A stretch of DNA of 64,000 nt, from NCBI GenBank assembly GCA_021807105.1, contig JAKAPL010000012.1:1-64000 (forward strand), given 5' to 3'. The stretch is from Myxococcales bacterium. Lineage in GTDB: Bacteria > Myxococcota > Myxococcia > Myxococcales > JAKAPL01. The notes below the pieces were generated by a model, which was given only the letters and a program-made list of their open reading frames with translations, was not told the DNA's origin and did no database searches. The translations under genes and the position numbers were made by a program. Shown here one piece after another: positions 55,074-63,044 of the stretch. Within the stretch, counting starts at the first letter, position 1. Every line of letters begins with the position of its first letter.

Positions 55074-55727
55074 TTGCGTTTTCTGCGGACAGCAACACTC
55101 AGGTTTCGCGTGTTGACGCTGTGCATTCTGGGGCTTGCGGTCTCGTGCATCGACGCCGTCGGGGAGCAAGGCGCCGATGGCGTCGACGCGTCGGTGGCCC
55201 CTGGGCGCGGCGGATCGGGAACGACGTCGGGCGCCGGTGGTGCGGGTAGCTCAAGCACCAGTGGTGAGCCGGGCGGTTCGAGCAGTTCTGGGGGCGTAAG
55301 CAGCAGCGGTGCGAGCGGCGGTAGCCTAAACAGTTCGGGTTCGATACCCTGCGGATGGAGTGAGATCTGCGGCACATGTGGAAGACATTGTACCGGTGGC
55401 CAGGACTGCTCCCAGGGGCTTTGTTGTCCCCGCGGATGGATCGCTTGCCCGATTCCGGATGGCGTTGGGTGCACATACACAAGGATCGATTCGTCGAACT
55501 GTGGCGCATGTAGTAGGAGGTGCGCAGCCGGCCAGCAATGTTCTGCAGCGCATTGCATCGCGACGTGCGGGTCAGAGTACGGAGATTCGCTCTTCACCTG
55601 TCCGCTGCCTGACGGCGGGATCTCGTGTACCGATTTGCTGTGGGATTTTTCAAACTGTGGATACTGTGGCAACACCTGTGCGCCAGGGCAGGAGTGCGGT
55701 GGGGGAAGCTGCGGTCCGTCGGGTTGA
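55074..55727 (+). CDS. Cysteine-rich secreted lipoprotein, TTG start
   Basis: A TTG start preceded by GGAGG gives a signal peptide ending LAVSC, a lipobox. A long Ser/Gly linker (GGAGSSSTSGEPGGSSSSGG) follows, then a domain of about 18 cysteines (CGWSEICGTCGRHC, CGACSRRCAAGQQC, CGYCGNTCAPGQEC), whose repeated NCGxCxxxC pattern is that of a short Cys-rich module common in myxobacterial extracellular proteins. It starts 12 bp after the fibre-like protein and is probably co-expressed with it. Function unknown. Confidence 0.72.
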   Translation: MRFLRTATLRFRVLTLCILGLAVSCIDAVGEQGADGVDASVAPGRGGSGTTSGAGGAGSSSTSGEPGGSSSSGGVSSSGASGGSLNSSGSIPCGWSEICGTCGRHCTGGQDCSQGLCCPRGWIACPIPDGVGCTYTRIDSSNCGACSRRCAAGQQCSAAHCIATCGSEYGDSLFTCPLPDGGISCTDLLWDFSNCGYCGNTCAPGQECGGGSCGPSG

Positions 55728-56112
55728 TCGATGCCATCGCCCAATCTTGGTCCGCGGGGCTTGCGTGGTGACGGATAGCTGACTTCACCTGCAAACACAC
55801 CGGGTTGGCGGACGTCAGGGTGGAATCCTGGAGCGGACTACGCGGGGGGGGCAAGTGACCCCGCCGCCCCCCGCGTGGTCCGGGTGAGCCCCTTCGGGGA
55901 CCGCCGCTCGCCGGCCTGTTCGGGCAACCGTCAGGCGGTCGTGGAGAACGTCCTCTCGACCAGCTCGCGCGAGCGCCGGACGAGCGCCAGGGCGGCCTCG
56001 CCGGCAGCGGCCTCGCCGGCGCGTTGACAGGCCGGGGGCCGCGTGCGACGCTCCTCTGGGCCCGCTCGGGCCCGGAGGGTTTCGCCGGACGCTTCCCGCG
56101 CTGATCGCCACC
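55728..56112. other. Intergenic region with a terminator-like hairpin
   Basis: Near 55838-55880 ACTACGCGGGGGG and CCCCCCGCGTGGT can pair around GCAAGTGACCCCGCCG, a strong stem downstream of the secreted-protein genes without a U-tract. The remaining 230 bp before the Sel1 gene show no recognised gene. Confidence 0.55.
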
Positions 56113-57462
56113 GTGGCCGTCGCCGTTTCCGCGCAGGACGTGGCGGCGGCGAAGCGGCTGTTCCAGCAGTCGAGGCAGGAGTACGACCTCGCCGATTTCG
56201 ACCGCGCGCTCGGCGACGCTGAGGAGGCCTACCGCCTCGATCCATTGCCGGCCATGCTCTTCGATCTGGGGCAGTGCCACCGGACGCTACGCCACTGGGA
56301 CAAGGCCGCCTTCTTCTTCGAGCGCTATCTCGCCCGGGTGCCGAACGCGCCGAACCGGAAGCTCGCCGCCCAGCTCCTCGCCGAGGCTCGGGTCAAGGGA
56401 GACGAGGCGGCCCGGGAGAGGAGCTCCTCGCGCGCCTCGAACGCGGCGGCGTCCCCTTCCCCGGCCGCGCGCCCGGAGCGGCCGGCGGCTTCGGGCGCCG
56501 CGCCGGCCGCGTGCGCGTCCCTCGCCGCCTGCCGGGCGGCGTGCAAGCTCGGCGACCTCGTTGCCTGCAAGGACCTCGGCGTCCTCTTCGAGCAGGGCAA
56601 GAGCGTCGGGAAGGACTACGGCGAAGCCTTGACGCTCTACGAACGCGCCTGCGCGGGCAAGGTGAGCTGGGCCTGCGTCGAGGCCGGCTTGATGTACGAA
56701 CAGGGAAGGGGCGCCGCCCGCGACGACGCGCGGGCAGCGCGCCGCTACGCGAAGGGCTGTGTCGCCGGGAGCGGCTGGGGTTGCCTCGACCTCGGCCGCT
56801 TCTTCGAGGCCGGACGGGGCGTCGCCCGTGACTACGGCAAGGCCGGGGAGCTCTACGAGAAGGTCTGCCGCGCCGGGCTCGGCGCCGCCTGCACGGACCT
56901 CGGAATCCTGCACGAATTCGGGCGCGGTTTCGTGCGAGACTGCGCGGCGGCGTTCCCGCTGTACACCAAGGGATGCAACGGCGGCGACCCGCCCGGCTGC
57001 ACGAACCTCGCCTCCCTTTTCGAGCGCGGCTGCGGCACGCCGGTCGACCTGGCCTCGGCGGTCAAGCTCTACGACCAGGGCTGCCGCGGCGGGAACGCAC
57101 TGGCCTGCCAGGACCTCGGCCTGCTGTACGAGAACGGCAAGGGCGTGGGGCAAGACTTCGGCCAGGCTCTGGTGCTCTACCGGCAGGCGTGCTCGGGTGG
57201 CTCCGCCTGGGCCTGCGTCCAGGCCGGCATCTTCTACGAGGAGGCGAAGGGCACCACCCTCGATTTCCGTCAGGCTGCCGGCCTCTTCGCGAAGGGCTGC
57301 GACACCGGGGAGATGGTCGGCTGCAACAACCTGGGCGCGCTGTACCAGGAAGGGAAAGGCGTGCCCAGGGACCCGACACGGGCCTCGCACCTCTTCCGGC
57401 AGGCGTGTCGGGGCGGCGACCAGCAGACCTGCCGATGGCTGGAGAAGCATCCCGGTCCGTGA
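56113..57462 (+). CDS. Sel1-like / Hcp-like cysteine-rich repeat protein
   Basis: After a hydrophobic N-terminus (AVAVSAQ) there is a TPR-like start (FQQSRQEYDLADFDRALGDAEEAY), a Ser/Ala linker and about eight Sel1 repeats (about 130-445) of the pattern ACxDLGxLxExGxGVxxDxxxAxxLYxxAC. Most repeats contain a cysteine pair as in Helicobacter Hcp proteins, suggesting a disulfide-stabilised periplasmic scaffold. The GTG start gives a signal peptide that is too short; a non-standard CTG about 20 codons upstream would supply LPALIATVAVAVSAQ, so the true start is uncertain. Confidence 0.75.
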   Translation: MAVAVSAQDVAAAKRLFQQSRQEYDLADFDRALGDAEEAYRLDPLPAMLFDLGQCHRTLRHWDKAAFFFERYLARVPNAPNRKLAAQLLAEARVKGDEAARERSSSRASNAAASPSPAARPERPAASGAAPAACASLAACRAACKLGDLVACKDLGVLFEQGKSVGKDYGEALTLYERACAGKVSWACVEAGLMYEQGRGAARDDARAARRYAKGCVAGSGWGCLDLGRFFEAGRGVARDYGKAGELYEKVCRAGLGAACTDLGILHEFGRGFVRDCAAAFPLYTKGCNGGDPPGCTNLASLFERGCGTPVDLASAVKLYDQGCRGGNALACQDLGLLYENGKGVGQDFGQALVLYRQACSGGSAWACVQAGIFYEEAKGTTLDFRQAAGLFAKGCDTGEMVGCNNLGALYQEGKGVPRDPTRASHLFRQACRGGDQQTCRWLEKHPGP

Positions 57463-57633
57463 GCGGCCGCGGGGGTGGCAGACCAGACGCCGGGCCCCGC
57501 CTCACGACCGTCGAATCCTATCGCCGCCTCCACTCGTTGGAGCCCGGACACCTCCAGTCCAGACTAATGACCCGGCTGCCCTCGAGGATTCGGTCGAAGA
57601 AACCCGCGGGGAGCCGAGCCGGATCAGCCGGTC

Positions 57634-57801
57634 TCACCGGTGGTTCAGGAACCGGAGGTAGAACGCCCCGAACACCAGGACGATCCCGATGTTCACCGCC
57701 AGCCGCTCGTAGATCCGGTTCCTGAAGAACAGGATGTCCACGCCGACCACGACGGCGACCATCGCGAGCACGTAGAGCACGACGAAGGGGTGCGTTGCCA
57801 T
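57634..57801 (-). CDS. Small two-helix membrane protein, 55 aa (not in the ORF track)
   Basis: The minus strand encodes MATHPFVVLYVLAMVAVVVG, a hydrophobic helix, then VDILFFRNRIYERLAVN as a basic loop and IGIVLVFGAFYLRFLNHR as a second helix, ending in TGA. A GGAGGA motif abuts the ATG. The alternation of helix, RNR-x-YERL loop and helix is characteristic of real small membrane proteins rather than noise, and I believe similar proteins are widespread. The ORF track only shows the antisense shadow at 57640. Function unknown. Confidence 0.72.
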   Translation of the reverse strand: MATHPFVVLYVLAMVAVVVGVDILFFRNRIYERLAVNIGIVLVFGAFYLRFLNHR

Positions 57802-57890
57802 TCCTCCATCCTACGCCCGCGCCCCCCGTCGCGGGAGGGCTCGCTTGACGCCTCCAGCAACGAGAGGTTACCTGGAGACGCTCCACTTCC

Positions 57891-58562
57891 ATGGTCCCGT
57901 GTCATGCACAGATCCACCGCCGGTCTGCCGTCGCCGCGCTCGCCGTCTACTTCGCCGCCTGCGGCGGCCCCGCGAGCTCCCCCGCAAGCTCCCCCGCCGG
58001 CTCAATCGACGACCGCGGGGCGGCCGGACCGGGGGGAGCCACGGACGCCACGATCGCACCGGATGGAGGTGCGACACCCGACGCGGGTACAGCCGACGCG
58101 GCGACACCTGACGCGGGGACACCTGGCGCGGGTACAGCCGACGCAGGCGAGACCTGCCCGCGCGGAGAGCAGTCCTGCGCCGTCGCCGACGCCGGCAGCC
58201 GGGTGACCTTCGGCTTCGTCGAACAGAACGTCATCCAGGGCGAGAACTGCACCAATTGCCATGGCCAGAGCGCTGGACCGGGGGTCGGGAACCTCGACCT
58301 CGTCACCCATCCGTATGGGGCCCTGGTGGGCGTCCCGGCGATCAATCGGTACGGCAGCGTCCACGAGCAGGCGGACGGCGGCCCGCTCCTGCGGGTTTCA
58401 CCCGGCGACCCCTCGGAGAGCCTCTTCTACATCAAGCTCGGGCTCTCCACCGCCAGCAGCCAGTGGGGGCAGCCGATGCCAATGTCCTCTCCGCACTCGA
58501 CCCCAGCCTCCCTGATGAACGCGGTCCAGACGTGGATCGCGGCCGGCGCCCCCAACGACTGA
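57891..58562 (+). CDS. Lipoprotein with one c-type haem motif
   Basis: The signal region ends in lipobox FAACG. A linker of about 60 residues is built from AGT-x-DA repeats (TPDAGTADAATPDAGTPGAG). The C-terminal domain has CTNCHG (haem site, about 123) within VIQGENCTNCHGQSAG, and later QPMPMSSPHSTP with candidate Met ligand, ending LMNAVQTWIAAGAPND, a helix as in cytochrome-c-like domains of the planctomycete type. It should be a surface or periplasmic monohaem cytochrome. It diverges from the 55-aa membrane gene. Confidence 0.75.
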   Translation: MVPCHAQIHRRSAVAALAVYFAACGGPASSPASSPAGSIDDRGAAGPGGATDATIAPDGGATPDAGTADAATPDAGTPGAGTADAGETCPRGEQSCAVADAGSRVTFGFVEQNVIQGENCTNCHGQSAGPGVGNLDLVTHPYGALVGVPAINRYGSVHEQADGGPLLRVSPGDPSESLFYIKLGLSTASSQWGQPMPMSSPHSTPASLMNAVQTWIAAGAPND

Positions 58563-58711
58563 TCGGCCGCTCCCCAGTGATCGGCCGCTCCCGAGGAGGT
58601 TCGTACCGCGCGATGATTCAGGGCGGGCCCCTACGAAGGCTGCGGTGGGATGGGGTGCAGGGGAGCTGAGCGCCTCCCGCCCCGGGGAAATCGGGGCGAA
58701 CCTCCTACGGC

Positions 58712-58788
<77 letters not shown>

Positions 58789-58812
58789 ACGAGGGCGATA
58801 CGTACGTGCGGC

Positions 58813-58841
58813 CTAATAGCCGAAGGGGCCCCTCCGGTCAA
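58813..58841 (-). promoter_or_regulatory. Promoter of tRNA-fMet
   Basis: On the minus strand TTGACC (58836-58841), a 17-bp spacer and TATTAG (58813-58818) precede the tRNA by about 25 bases. Confidence 0.75.
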
Positions 58842-58857
58842 ATCTTTTTTTCGGCGT

Positions 58858-58885
58858 TTGGCGTCCGGCGGCTCTCTGCTACAAT
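58858..58885 (+). promoter_or_regulatory. Promoter of the von Willebrand lipoprotein gene
   Basis: TTGGCG (58858-58863), a 16-bp spacer and TACAAT (58880-58885) lie 38 bp before the TTG start, back to back with the tRNA promoter. Confidence 0.65.
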
Positions 58886-58922
58886 CGGCCGGTCCCGCGT
58901 TAGGGCGGGTCGGAGGCTTTCC

Positions 58923-60245
58923 TTGCGGCGGCTCCTTCTAGCGGCGGCGGCGTTTTCATTCGGGTTCTCGCTCGCCTGCCAGTCCTACGATTTCCGGAAG
59001 GTCACCGGGGTACCGGTGGAGGTGATCCACAAGACCGTCCACCAGCAGGTCTTGCACCTCACGCCGCCGGACATCCTGATCGTCCAGGATCTCTCCGGCT
59101 CCATGTGCGAGCCGATCCAGCAGACCGACCCCGGCGGCAAGTCGTGCCTCGCGACGGACGGAGGCCAGGCGGGCTACTGCTCCGTCTGCCTCCCCGGCGG
59201 AGGCCCCCCGCCGAGCGCGGGGGACTGCGCGACAGGAAGCTCGGCCTGCGCCGCCAAGATCTCCCTCGTGTCCGACGCCATGCAGACGGTGCTGAACGAT
59301 CTCCCCCAGGTCGCGGGTCAGCTCTACCTCGGCCTCGCCTCGTTCCCCTCCGACAGCCAGTGCGGCACCGGGCAGATCGACATCCCGGTCGGCGACGCGA
59401 CCACGACGATCCCGCAGATCGTCTCCTTTTATGGCAGCGCGGCCCCGAACGGCGGCACGCCCACGGCGGCGACGCTGTCCGCGGTCGTCTCCGCGGATCC
59501 CCTCATGTCGAACCCCGACCCGAACAGCCGAAAGTTCATCATCCTGATCACCGACGGCCTGCCGAACTGCAACGGGACGAACCCCTGCGGCTCGGCGCCG
59601 TGGTCGGACGGGCAGGTCCACGCCTGCGAGTCCCCGAGGTACCTCGCGTCGCTCACCGACGGAGGTTTCTCCGCGACCCCGGCCGCGGGCTGCTTCTGCT
59701 CGAACGGCTCCTGCGAGAGCCTCGAAGGCAACCAGGCCGACTGCTGCACCTACGACCCGGCCACCTACCCCCAGATCGCCACCGAGGAATGCCTGGACGA
59801 CGTGAACACGGTCCAGGCCATCGCCGACCTTTACACCCAGCAAGGGATCCGGACCTACGTCGTCGGCATGGGATACGATTACGGGAGCAACCCCGGGATC
59901 CTCGACGAGATGGCCGACGCGGGCGGCGGCAACCCGACCGCGTACAAGGCGACGAGCCCGCAGGGCCTGCTCGCGGCCATCCAATCGGTCGTCAACGCGG
60001 CCGCGGCATCGGTCGGCTGCGTCTTCACCCTCGACGCGCCGGCGGCGAATCCGGCGCTCATCGAGGTGACGTTCAACGGGACGCGACTCTCGCCGCTGCC
60101 GCCGGGCAGCCACGGCACGGGCTACGTCTACCTCCCGCCGCCGCCCGACGGAGGTCCGGCGGCCGTCGACGTCGAGGGCAGCGATTGCGACCTCCTGCTC
60201 GACGGCGGCGCCGCGAACCTCCAGATCACCGAGATCGCCCAGTAG
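58923..60245 (+). CDS. von Willebrand factor A-domain lipoprotein, TTG start
   Basis: The ORF track begins inside the tRNA; the TTG at 58923 has CGGAGG six bases upstream and gives a signal peptide ending FSLACQ (lipobox). The VWA domain starts PDILIVQDLSGSMCEP, with the MIDAS motif DLSGSM (about residue 46), and continues to FIILITDGLPNC (the second MIDAS/TDG region, about 205) and VVGMGYDYG. Additional cysteines (CFCSNGSC, ADCCTY) suggest disulfides. It resembles myxobacterial VWA lipoproteins of unknown role, perhaps adhesion. 440 residues. Confidence 0.85.
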   Translation: MRRLLLAAAAFSFGFSLACQSYDFRKVTGVPVEVIHKTVHQQVLHLTPPDILIVQDLSGSMCEPIQQTDPGGKSCLATDGGQAGYCSVCLPGGGPPPSAGDCATGSSACAAKISLVSDAMQTVLNDLPQVAGQLYLGLASFPSDSQCGTGQIDIPVGDATTTIPQIVSFYGSAAPNGGTPTAATLSAVVSADPLMSNPDPNSRKFIILITDGLPNCNGTNPCGSAPWSDGQVHACESPRYLASLTDGGFSATPAAGCFCSNGSCESLEGNQADCCTYDPATYPQIATEECLDDVNTVQAIADLYTQQGIRTYVVGMGYDYGSNPGILDEMADAGGGNPTAYKATSPQGLLAAIQSVVNAAAASVGCVFTLDAPAANPALIEVTFNGTRLSPLPPGSHGTGYVYLPPPPDGGPAAVDVEGSDCDLLLDGGAANLQITEIAQ

Positions 60246-60295
60246 ACCAGCCTCCCGCCCACCGCCGGGAGGACAAGAGTCGTGGAGCTTTAAAC

Positions 60296-60471
60296 CCGTC
60301 TTATTCACGGGACGGCGTAGCGAGGCGTTCGAGACCGCGAGCCGAGAAGGGCAAGCGAGAGCGACGACCGACGAGGCGTGCGTAGAGCACGCCGCAGGAG
60401 GAAGGAGCGAGCACGCCCTTCGGGAGGCGCGGGATCGGACGCCGCAGCAGCCGGACCGTGAATAAGACGGG
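60296..60471 (+). mobile_element. MITE family 1, complete copy D (176 bp)
   Basis: Both 16-bp ends are intact. The flanks are TTAAA and TTAGA, an imperfect 5-bp duplication. The right flank (60472-60476) contains the TTA that is the TAA stop of the minus-strand haem lipoprotein gene. Confidence 0.85.
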
Positions 60472-60831
60472 TTAGAGAGGCGGCGCGATCCGCCGCCCGC
60501 GCCAGCTCTTGCGATACGGGCGCAGGTAGGCGCGATGGCACTCCTTGCAGCCCGCCGAGTACTCGCGGCCCTGGAGCATCCGGTCGACGATCTGCGGCCA
60601 GCCGTAATCGCCGTTGCTCCAGGCCGGGTCGGGCGCCAGCTCGCGCAGCCGAACGAGCGTCTCGCGCAACTCCACCTCGGAGAGCCGCCCCTTCGCGAAC
60701 GGGGCCATCCGGCATCTCATCACCGCGACGAGCGTGTCGAGGTGGCCGGGCGAGCAGTCGAGCGGCGCCTCCACCGGGGCCGCGGGCGGCGCCGGCGCGC
60801 GCTTGCAGCCGGCCAGCGCCAGCGCCGCCAC
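60472..60831 (-). CDS. Small lipoprotein with one c-type haem motif, adjoining tRNA-Leu
   Basis: The protein has lipobox ALAGCK, a Pro/Ala linker and a domain of about 90 residues with CSPGHLDTLVAVMRCRMAPF and the haem site GCKECHRAYL near the C-terminus; the tail KSWRGRRIAPPL is basic. It looks like a short cytochrome c' or related type. The ORF track starts 47 codons upstream across the tRNA; I prefer the GTG at 60831, 16 bases from the tRNA, although the signal peptide is then very short. The first codons may lie in the processed tRNA transcript. Confidence 0.65.
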   Translation of the reverse strand: MAALALAGCKRAPAPPAAPVEAPLDCSPGHLDTLVAVMRCRMAPFAKGRLSEVELRETLVRLRELAPDPAWSNGDYGWPQIVDRMLQGREYSAGCKECHRAYLRPYRKSWRGRRIAPPL

Positions 60832-60846
60832 GACGAGGACGGCAAG

Positions 60847-60930
60847 TGGCCCCCCCCGGAGTCGAACCGGGATGGCCTTGCGACCGGCGGATTTTGAGTC
60901 CGCTGCGTCTACCGATTCCGCCAGGGGGCC
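60847..60930 (-). tRNA. tRNA-Leu (CAA)
   Basis: The 84-base sequence has the GGCCCCC/GGGGGCC acceptor stem, a D-loop with GGAATCGGTAGACGC, an anticodon stem GCGGA-CTCAAAA-TCCGC giving anticodon CAA, a long variable arm and the CCCGG-TTCGACT-CCGGG T-arm. CCA is not encoded. Confidence 0.96.
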
Positions 60931-61076
60931 TTCCTGCTGCCGATGACGACGCACCTGCTTCTCAAGGCTCAAAGCAAAGCCGGGATGTTCCCGCGCGGCT
61001 CACCGTACCCCATGTACGATCCCGCCCCACGCGCCTCGCATCTACCTGCATCCTCCTCGCCCCTCGCGCGAGAGGT

Positions 61077-61262
61077 CTAGGAGGCTAATGTCCCATGGGC
61101 GCCGTCGCGAGACAGCCGAGACCGAAGCGAGACGGACGCCCGAGGAGTGATCAGCGGAAACGTACTCTTTGCCGCACGTTGACCGGCGAAGCGACGAGGC
61201 CGTCCGTCGCGGCGGAGGGTTCGGCTTTCGCAGTAGGCAGCCATGAGACACCAGCCTCCTAG
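61077..61262. mobile_element. Repeat family 2, full-length copy (186 bp)
   Basis: It begins CTAGGAGGCT and ends AGCCTCCTAG, a perfect 10-bp inverted repeat. The interior matches the copy at 44727. If the ends are read as GGAGGCT/AGCCTCC the flanking bases are TA on both sides, which would fit a TA target as used by IS630/mariner-type elements. No gene is encoded. Confidence 0.8.
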
Positions 61263-61294
61263 GTATCTCCCGCCTGGGCCGCGCGTCAAGGTCT

Positions 61295-62005
61295 TCACCT
61301 GCGCTGCCAGACGACGCGGCGGCCGCCGGACAGCTCGGGTGGGGGCTTCTCCAGATGGAACTGGAACCAGGCGGGCTCGTAGGCCCGCATCTTGATCCTC
61401 TTGCCGTTCTGGACCGCCGTGAGGTTTGCCCGCAACCGGTCGTCGGTCGGGTTCACCTCGACGGCCCGCGCGAGCACGGCCTGGGCCTTGGCGTTCTCGC
61501 CCGCCTTCTGCCAGCAGTAGGCGTAGACGCTCCAGGGCAACCCCTCCTTCTTGCCCGCCTTGACCGCCCGCTCGAAGGCCTCGACCATCCGGGCGTGATC
61601 CCTGCGTTGGAAGTAGAGCGCCCCGAGGGTCGCCTGCGCCTGCCAATCCCGGAAGAAGGACTTCTCCAGGTGCGGCAGCGCGTCGTCGAACTCCTTGCGC
61701 GCGTACAGGAGGACGCCGAGCGCGCCGTGGAATTGGGAGGCGAGCAGGAACTGCCGGCCGGCGAGGGCGAAACCCTGGCGCAGCGAGTCGACCGCCTTGT
61801 CCACCCGCCCGGCCGTGAGATCCTTCTGGACGCCGTCCATGAGCGCCTGGACACGGCGGCTCACCTGACGGTTGAGCAGGTAGAAGACGGCGGAGAACGC
61901 GGCCAGGGCCGGCAGGATCAGCAGCAGGAGCGACCATCCGGTCACCAGCTTGAAGACGAGCAGCGCCGCCGCCGCCATAACGATCGAGATCGCGAGGTTG
62001 ATCAC
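61295..62005 (-). CDS. Membrane-anchored TPR protein
   Basis: Two N-terminal hydrophobic helices (about 3-21 and 23-44) are followed by roughly four TPR-type helix pairs (FHGALGVLLYARKEFDDALPHLEK, AQATLGALYFQRRDHARMVEAFERAV, VYAYCWQKAGENAKAQAVLARAVEVNP). The C-terminal 35 residues contain a conserved-looking RAYEPAWFQFHLEKPP. It probably scaffolds a membrane complex; the partner is unknown. The next gene upstream (62051) is a small membrane protein in the same orientation, 45 bp away, so an operon is likely. Confidence 0.8.
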   Translation of the reverse strand: MINLAISIVMAAAALLVFKLVTGWSLLLLILPALAAFSAVFYLLNRQVSRRVQALMDGVQKDLTAGRVDKAVDSLRQGFALAGRQFLLASQFHGALGVLLYARKEFDDALPHLEKSFFRDWQAQATLGALYFQRRDHARMVEAFERAVKAGKKEGLPWSVYAYCWQKAGENAKAQAVLARAVEVNPTDDRLRANLTAVQNGKRIKMRAYEPAWFQFHLEKPPPELSGGRRVVWQRR

Positions 62006-62050
62006 GGCGCGTTCTCTTACCTACCGCCGCCGAACGTCGCAAGCGGCTTT

Positions 62051-62329
62051 TCAGGCAGTCGCTTTGGGGGAGGCCGGCGGCGGCACGCGCCGCCTCGCCC
62101 GGGCGGCCCGCAGATAGAGGTAGAGCCCGGCGAGCGCGACCGCGCCGGCGAGCGCCCCCACCCCTTCCCAGAGCAGCAGCCGCGCGATCGACCAGCTCAC
62201 GGCCGGTCCCACGTCGCAGCCGATGGGGAAGGGCGGAACGGCCCACCAGTGGATGAGCCTCGCGGAGAGGGCCGCGGCCGCGGCCGCTCCCAAGAGCCCT
62301 CCGACGAGAAAGAAGACGAGCAGCCGCAT
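62051..62329 (-). CDS. Hypothetical two- or three-helix membrane protein, 92 aa
   Basis: The protein has hydrophobic segments at about 4-25, 42-60 and 60-78, and a basic C-terminal tail (RAARARRRVPPP). It includes HWWAVPPFPIGCDVGPA, which may be a loop with functional residues, but no family is recognised. The ATG start is reasonable and the reading has good codon usage for the organism. It precedes the TPR gene and could form an operon with it. Confidence 0.65.
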   Translation of the reverse strand: MRLLVFFLVGGLLGAAAAAALSARLIHWWAVPPFPIGCDVGPAVSWSIARLLLWEGVGALAGAVALAGLYLYLRAARARRRVPPPASPKATA

Positions 62330-62382
62330 GCCGTTGCCCTCGCGGTTCCGACCGGGAAAGCGCCAGCTTAGCAGCTTCGTGA

Positions 62383-62415
62383 CGCGGGGGCACGACGTTC
62401 GGCCGTGCCCCCGCG
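62383..62415 (-). terminator. Strong GC hairpin downstream of the CBS gene
   Basis: CGCGGGGGCACG and CGTGCCCCCGCG form a perfect 12-bp stem with a 9-base loop, located between the CBS gene and the next minus-strand gene. No U-tract is visible. Confidence 0.65.
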
Positions 62416-62422
62416 AGACGAC

Positions 62423-62475
62423 CTAGGAGGCTCGGTGTGAACTGGCTGCCTGCTGCGAAAGCCGAACCCTCCTAG
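62423..62475. mobile_element. 53-bp deletion derivative of repeat family 2 at a CBS-gene stop codon
   Basis: The sequence CTAGGAGGCTCGGTGTGAAC, CTGGCTGCCTGCTGCGAAAGCC, GAACCCTCCTAG equals the terminal 45 bases of one end of the full-length element (the minus strand of 61262) closed by a second CTAG. The TAG on the minus strand is the stop codon of the CBS gene, exactly as at ssb. Confidence 0.75.
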
Positions 62476-62894
62476 ATCCGCGCCTCCCGCTCGCTGATCT
62501 GGCGCAGCGTCTGCCATGCGTTCGCCTGCTCCCGCTGGGCGATGTCCGAGAGGCTGATCACGCCCTGGAGACGGCCGCCGCCGTCGAGGCACATGATGCG
62601 CGACTTGTGGTGCTTGGCCATGAGCTGCTCGGCCTCCCGCAGGTCGTCCTTCGGATTGCATCCGACGACCTCGCGGGTCATCACGTCCTCCACGAAGCTG
62701 GCCACCGGCTTCTTGCCCGCGACGAAGCGGATCGCGATGTCCCGGTCGGTCAGGGTCCCGACCACCTTCTTCGACTGATCGCAGACCGGCAGGAAGCCGA
62801 CGTTCTCGTCCCGCATCTTCCGGGCGGCGTCCTCGACCGTATCACGGGGGGAGACGCACTCGAAATCACGCTTCATCAGCTCTTCGCACAACAT
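62472..62894 (-). CDS. Two-CBS-domain protein
   Basis: The 140-residue protein consists of two CBS motifs: MKRDFECVSPRDTVEDAARKMRDENVGFLPVCD with GTLTDRDIAIR, and VMTREVVGCNPKDDLREAEQLMAKHHKSRIMCLD with GVISLSDIAQRE. Such pairs bind adenosyl nucleotides and act as energy or redox sensors, usually by docking on another protein. The ATG MLCEELMK was chosen because GGAGG lies 8 bases upstream; the ORF track includes an unrelated 5' extension. The stop codon is part of the family-2 mini-element. Confidence 0.9.
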   Translation of the reverse strand: MLCEELMKRDFECVSPRDTVEDAARKMRDENVGFLPVCDQSKKVVGTLTDRDIAIRFVAGKKPVASFVEDVMTREVVGCNPKDDLREAEQLMAKHHKSRIMCLDGGGRLQGVISLSDIAQREQANAWQTLRQISEREARI

Positions 62895-63044
62895 TTTGGA
62901 GACCTCCGGAGTGGGGTAGGCGGAGAAGATAGCCACGCCGGACCGAGGGGCGAGGACGGGGAGCTTCCCCGACCCACCTGGGCCGGCGACCCCGGAAGAC
63001 GTCATTGCCACGCCCACGCTCGCGGCGTTAGACTCGCTCCATCT

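Noticed and set aside
60847-60972. N-terminal 47 residues of ORF 60472..60972
   Set aside because: They translate the tRNA-Leu gene; start moved to 60831.
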